DNA of 33,079 nt. Origin: Candidatus Bathyarchaeota archaeon. Lineage in GTDB: Archaea > Thermoproteota > Bathyarchaeia > TCS64. Shown here piece after piece: positions 24,883-32,664 of this stretch; positions within the stretch are counted from its first letter, which is position 1, and the number at the start of each line of letters is the position of its first letter. The stretch is taken from the NCBI GenBank assembly GCA_026014515.1, contig JAOZIG010000163.1, positions 1-33,079 on the forward strand. The letters run 5' to 3'. The position numbers and the translations under genes were made by a program. The notes under the pieces are model-generated. The model saw only the letters and a list, made by a program, of their open reading frames with translations. It ran no database searches and was not told where the DNA came from.

Positions 24883-25004
24883 GGTCGCGCCTTCAATATT
24901 TTTTAGTGCATTTTGTGACTAAGGAACTTGGTATTAAACATTGTTTTTGGGTTCTGTTTATATTCTAGCCATAATTGCTCTTATTTTGTGAATAAAAGCC
25001 AGTG

Positions 25005-25970
25005 ATGGAACTCTTTGTTAATGCCATTGTACTCGGGGTAGCTCTTCTACTGCTGGGAAAGTTCAGCCACTGGACAATAATCAACAGCGAAAGAATAGCG
25101 GAAATAACTGGATTCGGCAAGACCGCCATGGGGTTTATCTTGATGGCGTTATCTACATCACTTCCTGAACTCACTGTGGCTGTGTTCAGTACAGCAAATG
25201 AGGAGGCTGTAGGCGTAGCCATCGGTAATGTTCTCGGCAGTAATATTGTGAATATCTGTCTTGTCTTCGGGGCGTGTATTCTATATGCATCACGAAAGAA
25301 CTTGGTTTGCATCGACTTTATTCCCATGATCACCCGTGAGGACATAAAGAGCCTCCAGTTTGGATTATTCTCAGCTAGCATCATCCCGTTATCATTGATC
25401 TATCTGGGCTTCGCCAGTAGACTGATCGGTGTTTTGCTCATAGGCTTGTTCTTATGGAACACTTGGCAGTTGATGAAGAAGAGAGAGGGATTGAAGGATG
25501 AAGGGGCTCTTGGAGAGGAAAGAAAAAAGCTCTCATGGTATAGCTTCATGCTCATCGTAGGAATAGCGGGAGTAGTTAGTTGCAGTTACTATATCGTGGA
25601 ATCAGCCACGTTTATTGCACTTGGTATTGGTGTACCAAAGGTCATCATCGGCGCAACCATTGTGGCTTTTGGCACAAGTCTACCCGAACTGGCTACCAGT
25701 CTTCAGGCTACCAAGAATAACAGCATCAATCTAGCGTTAGCGAACATCGTTGGAAGCGCCTTTCTTAACGTGACTCTCATACTCGGAGTCACTTTGGTAG
25801 CTGCTAATCTCACCATAAATATCGCGGCATTCACAAACATAGCCGTGTTCAGTCTGATAGCGAATCTTTTCTTATGGTACTTCCTAAGCGGAGACAGAAT
25901 ATGTTGGAAAGAAGGGGCGGTTTTAGTCTTCCTATATGGGTTATTCTTATACAGCAGCCTTAGATTCTAA
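25005..25970 (+). CDS. Sodium/calcium exchanger-family (CaCA) antiporter
   Basis: A 321-residue membrane protein with about ten segments and the two inverted alpha repeats of the CaCA family. The first is MALSTSLPELTVAVFS then NVLGSNIVNICLVFG; the second is IVAFGTSLPELATSLQA then NIVGSAFLNVTLILG. The conserved acidic and Asn residues of the ion site (the E of SLPE, the N of GSN in repeat 1) are present; repeat 2 has GSAF instead of GSN. It would exchange Ca2+ or another cation against Na+ or H+. A GTG lies directly before the chosen ATG (25002), and either could be used. Confidence 0.88.
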   Translation: MELFVNAIVLGVALLLLGKFSHWTIINSERIAEITGFGKTAMGFILMALSTSLPELTVAVFSTANEEAVGVAIGNVLGSNIVNICLVFGACILYASRKNLVCIDFIPMITREDIKSLQFGLFSASIIPLSLIYLGFASRLIGVLLIGLFLWNTWQLMKKREGLKDEGALGEERKKLSWYSFMLIVGIAGVVSCSYYIVESATFIALGIGVPKVIIGATIVAFGTSLPELATSLQATKNNSINLALANIVGSAFLNVTLILGVTLVAANLTINIAAFTNIAVFSLIANLFLWYFLSGDRICWKEGAVLVFLYGLFLYSSLRF

Positions 25971-26005
25971 AGAAATCTCCTTTTCCTCTCTGTTTAGTGG
26001 GTTTT

Positions 26006-26080
26006 GTTTAAATACTGTTTAAGAAACCGATTTTAATGATAAATAAACCCGTTTAATTAAATTAATGACCATATAAACCC
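26006..26080 (+). promoter_or_regulatory. AT-rich promoter region upstream of the small coiled-coil gene
   Basis: GTTTAAATAC (26006-26015) and CATATAAACC (26070-26079) both resemble archaeal TATA boxes. ATAAACCC occurs twice (26043-26050 and 26073-26080). Either box would give a leader of 80 to 140 nt before 26178. I see no gene from 25971 to 26177. Confidence 0.35.
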
Positions 26081-26177
26081 TTTTTATTGCGTCATATGGA
26101 TAAAGTAATGGTTTTTTCTCTGCATTCATTCGCGCATATGAGGGAATCCTCAAAAATTGGATAAAGAAAAAAAGCCG

Positions 26178-26237
26178 ATGAAAGAGAACTGGGCACAAAG
26201 CCTTGTCACACGTTTTCTCAAACGGCTCAAAAGGTAG
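26178..26237 (+). CDS. Possible 19-residue leader peptide
   Basis: A short frame, ATG to TAG, encoding MKENWAQSLVTRFLKRLKR, basic and potentially amphipathic. Its stop lies inside the AGGTAG that serves as ribosome-binding site for the following gene, so translation of the two could be coupled. There is no independent evidence of expression. Confidence 0.25.
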   Translation: MKENWAQSLVTRFLKRLKR

Positions 26238-26246
26238 ATAAAGAAA

Positions 26247-26447
26247 ATGAATGAAAAAGAGTTAACAAACCTTGGCTCACAGCTAACCCAGAAACAGATT
26301 GAACTCGCTAAAATCAAAGGAAACAAAGGCGAGATCAGTGAAATCGTAAAACGTGAAACAGAGCTAGTTGCACTAAAGAGAGAATTCAACCTAGAACTCG
26401 ACAAGTTAGCTAAAGTCGGAAAAGGGACCATAGTAGATACCGAATAA
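26247..26447 (+). CDS. Small helical coiled-coil protein
   Basis: A 66-residue, charged protein (MNEKELTNLGSQLTQKQIELAKIKGNK...) that is nearly all predicted helix with heptad-like spacing of Leu and Ile. No domain is recognised. AAGGTAG about 10 nt upstream is a reasonable ribosome-binding site. The overlapping minus-strand frame is hydrophobic and low in complexity and looks like a shadow. It stands alone between the exchanger and the aldehyde dehydrogenase. Confidence 0.5.
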   Translation: MNEKELTNLGSQLTQKQIELAKIKGNKGEISEIVKRETELVALKREFNLELDKLAKVGKGTIVDTE

Positions 26448-26505
26448 ACTCACTTTTTCCCCTTTGTAACTCGTATTTTTACTATTGTTTCTATCACGGG
26501 TTCGT

Positions 26506-26514
26506 GTTATATAC
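26506..26514 (+). promoter_or_regulatory. TATA box for the aldehyde dehydrogenase gene
   Basis: GTTATATAC, predicting a transcript start near 26536 and a leader of about 30 nt that contains GGTGA at 26556-26560. Confidence 0.5.
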
Positions 26515-26566
26515 TTCTGAGGGTAATTAATTGGTCGTTAAGCCAAGTTATGGCTGGTGAATGAGT

Positions 26567-28057
26567 ATGGTTGTTTTAGAGGAACCCCTGAAGAAAGTTG
26601 TTAAAATCAAGAACTATATCGATGGTGACTGGGTGGAATCCGAGTCAGATGAGAAACGCGATATAATCAACCCTGCAAAGCTACAGAAAATAGCTGAAGT
26701 ACCAGAAGGATGCGCAGAAGACGTAAAGATGGCTGTTGACGCAGCAGCAGATGCGTTCCCTAGCTGGAGACGTACAACACCCCTGACCCGTGCAAGATAC
26801 TTTTTCAGGCTCAAGGAGCTACTGGAGGAGAACTTTGAGACCCTTGCCCGGATATGCACACAGGAGCATGGCAAGATTATCGATGAGTCTCGTGGCGAGA
26901 TCAGGCGTGGTATCGAGAATGTTGAGGTTGCTGCGGGTATTCCCAGCTTGATGATGGGTTACAACCTTGAGGACATCAGCAGAGAGATTGACGAGATACT
27001 AATCAAGCAGCCTTTGGGTGTGTTTGCGTGTATCGCGCCGTTCAACTTCCCATTCATGGTACCACTATGGTTCATCCCAACAGCGGTTGCCACAGGAAAC
27101 ACCTATGTCTTGAAGCCAAGCCCTTGGACGCCACTCAGCATGGTCAAGTTCATGGAGCTTGTGGATAAGGCTGGATTCCCAACGGGGGTAATCAACATGG
27201 TCCATGGAAACGTAGCGCCCGTACAGGAGATACTGAAGAACCCTGAGATCAAAGGCGTAAGCTTCGTTGGTTCAACCCACATTGGAAGAGATATTGTGTA
27301 CAAGGAGGCAGCCGCGACGGGTAAACGAGTTCAGGCTCAATGTGGAGCCAAGAACCACCTTGTAGTTATGCCTGATGCGGATATTGAGTCCACAATCCCA
27401 TCACTGTTATCCAGCTTCTTTGGGAATACAGGTCAGCGTTGTCTAGCAGGAGCTAACCTCGTAATGGTTGGTGACGATGAGGACTGGGTAAAGAGGGTTC
27501 TCGATAAGATCAAAGACGCTACTGCGAAGATCAAGATAGGTTATGGTTTGGAGGAGGGCATCCAGATGGGACCCCTTCAGACAGAGCAGCGGAAGAAACG
27601 CGTAATCGGATACATCGAGAAGGGAGTAGAGGAAGGCGCTGAATTGATGATGGATGGAAGAGTATTCAATTCATCGGGCTATCCTGAGAAGTGTTTCCTT
27701 GGTCCAAGCATCTTTGAGGGCGTCACAGAGGACATGACCATCGCAAAGGAAGAGATATTTGGTCCAGTGATGAGTGTCATGCGTGTATCCAGCCTAGATG
27801 AGGCAATAGAGACAGTAAACAAGTCCCAGTATGGTAACGCGGCAAGCATCTTCACCAACAGTGGCAAGAATGGGAGACAGTTCCAGTATGATGTCCAGTG
27901 TGGAAACATCGGCGTCAACATTGGAACAGCGGCACCCATGGCGTTCTTCCCATTCAGCGGTATGAAGGACAGCTTCTTCGGAGACCTTCACGGACAGGGA
28001 AGGGATGCGGTGGAGTTCTTCACTGAGAACAAGGTAGTCATCCAGCGGTGGCCATAG
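26567..28057 (+). CDS. mmsA: CoA-acylating methylmalonate/malonate-semialdehyde dehydrogenase
   Basis: An ALDH-superfamily enzyme of 496 residues. The ATG at 26567 is preferred over the one at 26561 because GGTGA (26556-26560) is then 6 nt upstream. Catalytic Cys is in NTGQRCLAG (C292 with this start), and the oxyanion Asn is in PFNFPFMVPLW. QCGAKNHLVVMPDAD replaces the usual ELGGK, losing the ALDH general base, as in MmsA/IolA. The end FPFSGMKDSFFGDLHGQGRDAVEFFTENKVVIQRW is the family hallmark. MmsA enzymes turn methylmalonate or malonate semialdehyde with NAD+ and CoA into propionyl- or acetyl-CoA. A class III aminotransferase next door suggests beta-alanine or 3-aminoisobutyrate breakdown. 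Confidence 0.9.
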   Translation: MVVLEEPLKKVVKIKNYIDGDWVESESDEKRDIINPAKLQKIAEVPEGCAEDVKMAVDAAADAFPSWRRTTPLTRARYFFRLKELLEENFETLARICTQEHGKIIDESRGEIRRGIENVEVAAGIPSLMMGYNLEDISREIDEILIKQPLGVFACIAPFNFPFMVPLWFIPTAVATGNTYVLKPSPWTPLSMVKFMELVDKAGFPTGVINMVHGNVAPVQEILKNPEIKGVSFVGSTHIGRDIVYKEAAATGKRVQAQCGAKNHLVVMPDADIESTIPSLLSSFFGNTGQRCLAGANLVMVGDDEDWVKRVLDKIKDATAKIKIGYGLEEGIQMGPLQTEQRKKRVIGYIEKGVEEGAELMMDGRVFNSSGYPEKCFLGPSIFEGVTEDMTIAKEEIFGPVMSVMRVSSLDEAIETVNKSQYGNAASIFTNSGKNGRQFQYDVQCGNIGVNIGTAAPMAFFPFSGMKDSFFGDLHGQGRDAVEFFTENKVVIQRWP

Positions 28058-28058
28058 G

Positions 28059-28481
28059 GTGCTGAAGACTACAAGTCAGCTTCTCAGTCACCATCAATCC
28101 CTTGAGGAAACACAAGCTGGATACCACTCTGCATTGGCTGAGAGGTACTCGGAGCACGCTGATGTGTTCAATAAGCTAGCCAAGGATAACAGGAGGCATT
28201 TGGATATGGCTCAGCGGGCTTATCGTGAAGGCGTTACTGATGCCTTTGAGGTGGGATTCCTAGCGGAGGAGCTTGACCCAGCGAAGTATACACTTGTTGA
28301 GCCCAAAGGAGACTGGGCTACAGTAATCAAGACCATGATTAGTAACGAGGAGAAAATCATATTGTTCTGTGGTGATGCGGCTTCAAACAGCAGCAAGCTG
28401 TTGCCTGATGTGCCTGAGACCTTTGAGCGACTTGTTAAGCGTAAGAAGAGAAGTATAGAAATTATGAAAGAGTATGCCTAG
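28059..28481 (+). CDS. Ferritin-like helical-bundle protein with altered metal ligands
   Basis: A 140-residue, four-helix protein starting with GTG one base after the mmsA stop, so almost certainly co-translated. The pattern recalls rubrerythrin-type ferritin-like bundles: an early Glu helix (LEETQAGYHSALAERYSEHA), then FNKLAKDNRRHLDMAQ where rubrerythrins have LAxEExxH, a third helix (WATVIKTMISNEEKIILF), and a fourth, FERLVKRKKRSIEIMKEYA. The second and fourth helices have Asn, Lys and Ser where ligand Glu and His are expected, so a di-iron site is probably lost. The role is unknown; its position suggests a helper of the aldehyde dehydrogenase. Fold assignment is tentative. Confidence 0.6.
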   Translation: MLKTTSQLLSHHQSLEETQAGYHSALAERYSEHADVFNKLAKDNRRHLDMAQRAYREGVTDAFEVGFLAEELDPAKYTLVEPKGDWATVIKTMISNEEKIILFCGDAASNSSKLLPDVPETFERLVKRKKRSIEIMKEYA

Positions 28482-28484
28482 CGG

Positions 28485-29816
28485 CTACTCGGTTTCCTTA
28501 TCGGCTATCTTGAGCGCCTCATCAAAGACATCAACGGCATCGTTGATCTCTTTCGCATTGACGATCAAAGGCGGCGCAACGATGAACGTGTTGATCACGT
28601 TACCTAGATAGACGCCTTTTTTCATCATCTCGCCGCAGACCTTGTTGAGTATGCTTCCCTCAAACTTGTCCTTACGCTCAGCGAAGGGCTTCTTTGTCTT
28701 CTTGTTCTTGACTATCTCGACGCCCCAGAACAATCCCTTACCTCTGACATCGCCTACTGAATTGTGGCTCTCTTTGAGCTCCTCCAAGCGTTTACCAAGT
28801 ACCTTACCCATCTTTGCTGCGTTCTCGACGATCTTGTGTTTGTCGTATTCCTTGATGGCTGCGACTCCAGCCGCGCAGACCATGGGGTGCATGGCGTAGG
28901 TTTGTCCGTGACTGAACAGGTTTTCGGGTTCATCGAAGTAGTCTGCGATCTTCTTGGTGGTGATGGTTGCTCCTAGGGGCATGTAGGCTCCTGAGATACC
29001 CTTAGCCATACTCATTATGTCTGGTACGACGCCCCAGTGCTCGATACAGAATAGCTTACCTGTCCTGCCGAACCCAGCCATAACCTCATCATCAATAAGC
29101 AATACATCGTTCTCGTCACAAATCTCCCTGAGCCTTGGAACATACTCATCCGGAGGCACCAATATACCGTTACTGCCAACAATAGGCTCGATAACTACTC
29201 CTGCAACTGTGCTTGGACGCTCCATCTTGATAATCTCATCAATATACTCAGCACACTGAATACCACAACCCGGATACTCCTTACCAAAAGGACACCTGTA
29301 ACAGTAACAATCAGGAGCACGAACAACACCAGCAACCCCAACAGCGTTATGAGTACGAGGATCACCAGTCAAAGCTATTGCTCCGCTACTGGAGCCGTGA
29401 TAAGACCTGTACCTGCTGATGAACTTCCCTCTACGAGTGTACATTCTGGCTATTTGGAGGGCTGCTTCGTTTGCCTCTGCACCTCCAGTGGTGAGATAGC
29501 TCTTACAGAGGGGCTCGGGGGTGATCTCTGCAAGCATCTTACCCAGTTTAGCCGCTACCTCGGTTCCGAATCCCGGTGCAGCATAACAGAGTTTGTCTGC
29601 CTGTTCCTTGATGGCATCCTTCACAGCTTGGTTGCTGTGTCCTAGGTTACTGCACATGAGTTGGGATGAGAAGTCAAAGTATCGTTTCCCATCCATATCA
29701 GTAACATAACATCCTTCCCCGGACTCTATCATCACGGGGTTCCATGTGTTCTCGTATCTCCATGTCCCGTAGACGTATTTTTTCTCCATCTCGCGGGCTT
29801 CTTGGTGTCTCGACAT
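28485..29816 (-). CDS. Class III PLP aminotransferase (omega-amino acid type)
   Basis: A 443-residue fold-type I, class III transaminase. PLP lysine K272 is in SMAKGISGAYMPLGA, D243 in LLIDDEVMAGFGRTG, the phosphate cup in TTGGAEANEAA (109-119), and SYHGSSSGA (138-146) stacks on the cofactor. The family includes beta-alanine:pyruvate, taurine:pyruvate and 4-aminobutyrate aminotransferases. With mmsA beside it, beta-alanine or 3-aminoisobutyrate is the likeliest donor. An insert PDCYCYRCPFGKEYPGCGIQC carries five cysteines (C170, C172, C175, C184, C188). The stop lies 3 bp from that of the ferritin-like gene, in convergent orientation. Confidence 0.87.
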   Translation of the reverse strand: MSRHQEAREMEKKYVYGTWRYENTWNPVMIESGEGCYVTDMDGKRYFDFSSQLMCSNLGHSNQAVKDAIKEQADKLCYAAPGFGTEVAAKLGKMLAEITPEPLCKSYLTTGGAEANEAALQIARMYTRRGKFISRYRSYHGSSSGAIALTGDPRTHNAVGVAGVVRAPDCYCYRCPFGKEYPGCGIQCAEYIDEIIKMERPSTVAGVVIEPIVGSNGILVPPDEYVPRLREICDENDVLLIDDEVMAGFGRTGKLFCIEHWGVVPDIMSMAKGISGAYMPLGATITTKKIADYFDEPENLFSHGQTYAMHPMVCAAGVAAIKEYDKHKIVENAAKMGKVLGKRLEELKESHNSVGDVRGKGLFWGVEIVKNKKTKKPFAERKDKFEGSILNKVCGEMMKKGVYLGNVINTFIVAPPLIVNAKEINDAVDVFDEALKIADKETE

Positions 29817-29837
29817 GGAAGGGCATGAGTTTGTGGG

Positions 29838-29848
29838 AATATAATATT
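29838..29848. promoter_or_regulatory. Symmetric TATA-like element between divergent catabolic genes
   Basis: AATATAATATT is an 11-bp palindrome. Read on the minus strand (TAAATATTATA) it lies about 27-30 nt before the aminotransferase start at 29816; read on the plus strand it would start a transcript near 29872, just before the amidohydrolase start at 29885. It could serve both genes. Confidence 0.45.
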
Positions 29849-29884
29849 TAGGATGAGAACAATATCCATGGGAAGGTTTAGAGG

Positions 29885-31480
29885 TTGAAGGCTGACACCG
29901 CGTATATTAACGCTAAAATAGTCACAATGGACCCAAAGGAGTCCATCGCAGAAGCCGTCGCAGTAAAATATGGACGATTCCTCAAGGTTGGTTCAAACAC
30001 TGAGATTAATGAGCTGATAAACGAGGACACCACCGTAGTTGACTTGGGCGGCAAGACCGTTATCCCCGGTTTGATTGACAGCCACTGTCACATGATGGAC
30101 GTAGGCGCGTTACGCCGACTGTATGTTGATGTGAGTGAGGAGGCAGGGGTACGGTCCATCGATGATCTTGTCGAGAAACTCAAGAAAAGAGCAGAAAAAA
30201 CCCCCAAAGGGGAATGGGTTCTCGGCTACCAGGAGGATGACAGCAAGCTGGTGGAGAAACGCCACCCCACAAGATACGACTTGGACAAGGTAAGCACAGA
30301 CCACCCAGTGATGGTGATCACTGTGGGAGACCACTTCAGAATGGTAAACAGCCTAGCCCTGAAACAGGCTGGCATCACAGCGGACACCAAAGACCCTGTT
30401 GGCGGTAAGTTTGACCGCGACAAGAAAGGCGTACCCAATGGAGGGCTTCACGAGACAGCTATCAAAGCCGTTGTCCCGGAGGAGGTGGATATACCTGACA
30501 GGGAACAGGCGAAGGAGGGCGCTAGGGAGATACTCACTGAATGCGCCGAGGTTGGGTTGACATGCGTCTATGATACGGTTGTGAAGCACCAGATCAGGGC
30601 AGCCCTTGATTTGGTAAACGAGGGAGAGCTTCCCATCAGGGTAAGGATGGATGTGATGATTGATATGTTCCCCCAGTTGTACAAGCTGGGTATCTACCGA
30701 GGCTTGGGCAACGACTGGCTAAAGATTTGTGGACTCAAGTTCTTCTTCGACGGGGCAATCTCGGCTAGAACCGCTGCGGTGACAGAGGAATACCTGAACA
30801 AACCCGGGTTCTACGGAGTCATGGCGACAACCAAGGAGATAGCCACCAAGACCATAATGGATGCTTACAAGGAGGGGTACAGGATCAGTGCCCACGCTAA
30901 CGGGGATAGGGCTATCGAGATGTATCTGGACATCATGGAGGAAGCCCAGAAAAAGTATCCAAGACCCGACCCAAGAAACAGGGACATCCACTGTACCGTT
31001 ATCACACCCAAACTAGTACAACGCATCAAGAAGCTTGGAATACTACCCACAATCTTTGGACCATACGTCTACTACCACGGTGACAAACTCATCCCAGCCT
31101 TCGGTGAAGAAAGACTTGAACGCATGTTCGCCGCACGAACATTCTTGGATGCAGGTGTAAAAATTGCAGCCCACAGCGACCACCCATGCGCACCTTTCCC
31201 ACCCTTGATGGCGATACATGGATTGGTGAACAGGAAAACCAAGGCGGGTAAGCCTATTGGTCAGAGCCAGAAAGTAAGCGTCATCGAGGCGTTGAGGCTA
31301 TACACGACCCACTCAGCCTATCAACAGTTTGACGAGGACACACTAGGCAGCATCGAGGAGGGAAAGCTAGCAGACATGGTGGTGTTGGGAGAGGATATTC
31401 TGACTATTGACACCGAGAGGATCAAGGACATACCCATCGAGTACACGATAATCGACGGGGAGATCGTCTACCAGCGTTAA
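29885..31480 (+). CDS. YtcJ-type amidohydrolase (amidohydrolase_3 family)
   Basis: A 531-residue metal-dependent hydrolase. The N-terminal beta-sandwich has NAKIVTMDPKES and VVDLGGKTVIPGLIDSHCHMMD with the metal-binding HxH (H67, H69). The barrel has KICGLKFFFDGAISARTA, SAHANGDRAIEMYLDIME, and the late HSDHPCAPFPPL motif; the C-terminus has LGSIEEGKLADMVVLGEDI. Characterised relatives include an N-substituted formamide deformylase, so release of an amine or amino acid is plausible. The start is a TTG; the upstream ATG at 29869 runs into a stop. It diverges from the aminotransferase gene, and its stop shares TTAA with the next convergent gene. Confidence 0.87.
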   Translation: MKADTAYINAKIVTMDPKESIAEAVAVKYGRFLKVGSNTEINELINEDTTVVDLGGKTVIPGLIDSHCHMMDVGALRRLYVDVSEEAGVRSIDDLVEKLKKRAEKTPKGEWVLGYQEDDSKLVEKRHPTRYDLDKVSTDHPVMVITVGDHFRMVNSLALKQAGITADTKDPVGGKFDRDKKGVPNGGLHETAIKAVVPEEVDIPDREQAKEGAREILTECAEVGLTCVYDTVVKHQIRAALDLVNEGELPIRVRMDVMIDMFPQLYKLGIYRGLGNDWLKICGLKFFFDGAISARTAAVTEEYLNKPGFYGVMATTKEIATKTIMDAYKEGYRISAHANGDRAIEMYLDIMEEAQKKYPRPDPRNRDIHCTVITPKLVQRIKKLGILPTIFGPYVYYHGDKLIPAFGEERLERMFAARTFLDAGVKIAAHSDHPCAPFPPLMAIHGLVNRKTKAGKPIGQSQKVSVIEALRLYTTHSAYQQFDEDTLGSIEEGKLADMVVLGEDILTIDTERIKDIPIEYTIIDGEIVYQR

Positions 31481-32664
31481 TCAAGCCGGATAGAAGCTAA
31501 CACAGTGTTAATGACCTGTTTCCGCTTCTGCTGGTTAAACTTTCTATTATTTTCTATCTGCCAAGGGAACCCTATCCTTGGTGGCTTGGTGTCCCGATAG
31601 TTTGTTACTAGGCTAATTATCTGGGTTATCTGAGTAGTGGGCATATCAGACTCATACAGAAGTAGCGTAAGATGTGTGATCAACTCGTCCCGTTGCCCAT
31701 AGTCAACAAACTGCTCAACCAGTTTAGATAGGTGTTCGAGCTTGGGGTCGGTGCTTGTCTCAACCTGCTGCATATGCTTGCTCCAAGTACCTGTAATATC
31801 ATGCCTGACGAGGCTCTTCTCAGCGTAATCCTTCAGGTTCCTATACCCGAGGTAGAACGCAGCACAGATCAAAGCCCACTCCCCCACCATCAAGAACTGG
31901 GGATTGATACCGCTAAGCTCAAACAAGTAATGCCTAATGAACAAGAGATAGTAGAGGGCTGCAAAGTTGATCAAAGCAACAGTGGATAACCGTTCACCCA
32001 CCGTCTGACTCAGATACCGTAGATAGCTATTGGGGTTATTCGCCCCAAGACCGGTTAACGCCATAACCGATGTCAACGCAGAGGCTATGATGATTATATT
32101 ATTCACTGGTTCCGCGAGACCCGCCCGAAGAATAGGCTGAAGCACACTCAGGTAGGGGTTGCCCTGAATAGTTGACTCAAGAGCCGGGTAAAGGCTCACC
32201 CATGTCTGGCTACCGAGATAACCCACCAAGAGAATATAGATGCTCATGGCGATAGGCTCAAAAAGATGGTTAATATCCCGGACCCCAACCGAGACGATCT
32301 TCTGGATAGTTGAAAGTATCGAGGCATAGAGCAAGAAAGCCGCTATAGGTTTCCCCCAGACGGGTATCGCGCTCCAATCGGCTATGAAATATAACGCACC
32401 GGCTATGCTCAGGGTCTCCAAGCCCTCTGATAATGGCTCCATGATGTCTCCCACTAGCATGTTATCCACCAGTAGCGATGCAAACCTCAACACCAGTAAC
32501 GTCAAGAGAGGCAAACCTAGGAAGCTCAGGTCCACTTGACCCCTTAGCCCTATCCAGTCTAGGGGGATGGTGGTGCTTTGGAGTACGAGAAACCATACCA
32601 CGAGGATTATGCCTACTAGGTAGGCGACTGTTGGTGCGGCTATCTCCTTAACTGCTTTCTGCAT
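31477..32664 (-). CDS. Polytopic membrane protein with cytoplasmic C-terminal domain
   Basis: A 395-residue protein with about eight hydrophobic segments in the first 280 residues and a soluble, helix-rich tail (about 290-395, with LEHLSKLVEQFVDYGQRDELITHLTLLLYES). No named family is recognised. The ATG lies inside the end of the upstream DUF4129-like gene (17-bp overlap), so the two are translationally coupled. Multi-TM proteins of this kind accompany MoxR/DUF58/DUF4129 genes, which is the likely context. Confidence 0.7.
   Translation of the reverse strand: MQKAVKEIAAPTVAYLVGIILVVWFLVLQSTTIPLDWIGLRGQVDLSFLGLPLLTLLVLRFASLLVDNMLVGDIMEPLSEGLETLSIAGALYFIADWSAIPVWGKPIAAFLLYASILSTIQKIVSVGVRDINHLFEPIAMSIYILLVGYLGSQTWVSLYPALESTIQGNPYLSVLQPILRAGLAEPVNNIIIIASALTSVMALTGLGANNPNSYLRYLSQTVGERLSTVALINFAALYYLLFIRHYLFELSGINPQFLMVGEWALICAAFYLGYRNLKDYAEKSLVRHDITGTWSKHMQQVETSTDPKLEHLSKLVEQFVDYGQRDELITHLTLLLYESDMPTTQITQIISLVTNYRDTKPPRIGFPWQIENNRKFNQQKRKQVINTVLASIRLD

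Noticed and set aside
26150..26431. 93-residue minus-strand frame opposite the small coiled-coil gene
   Set aside because: Ser/Phe/Leu-rich mirror of a charged helical frame; the plus-strand frame has the better start context.
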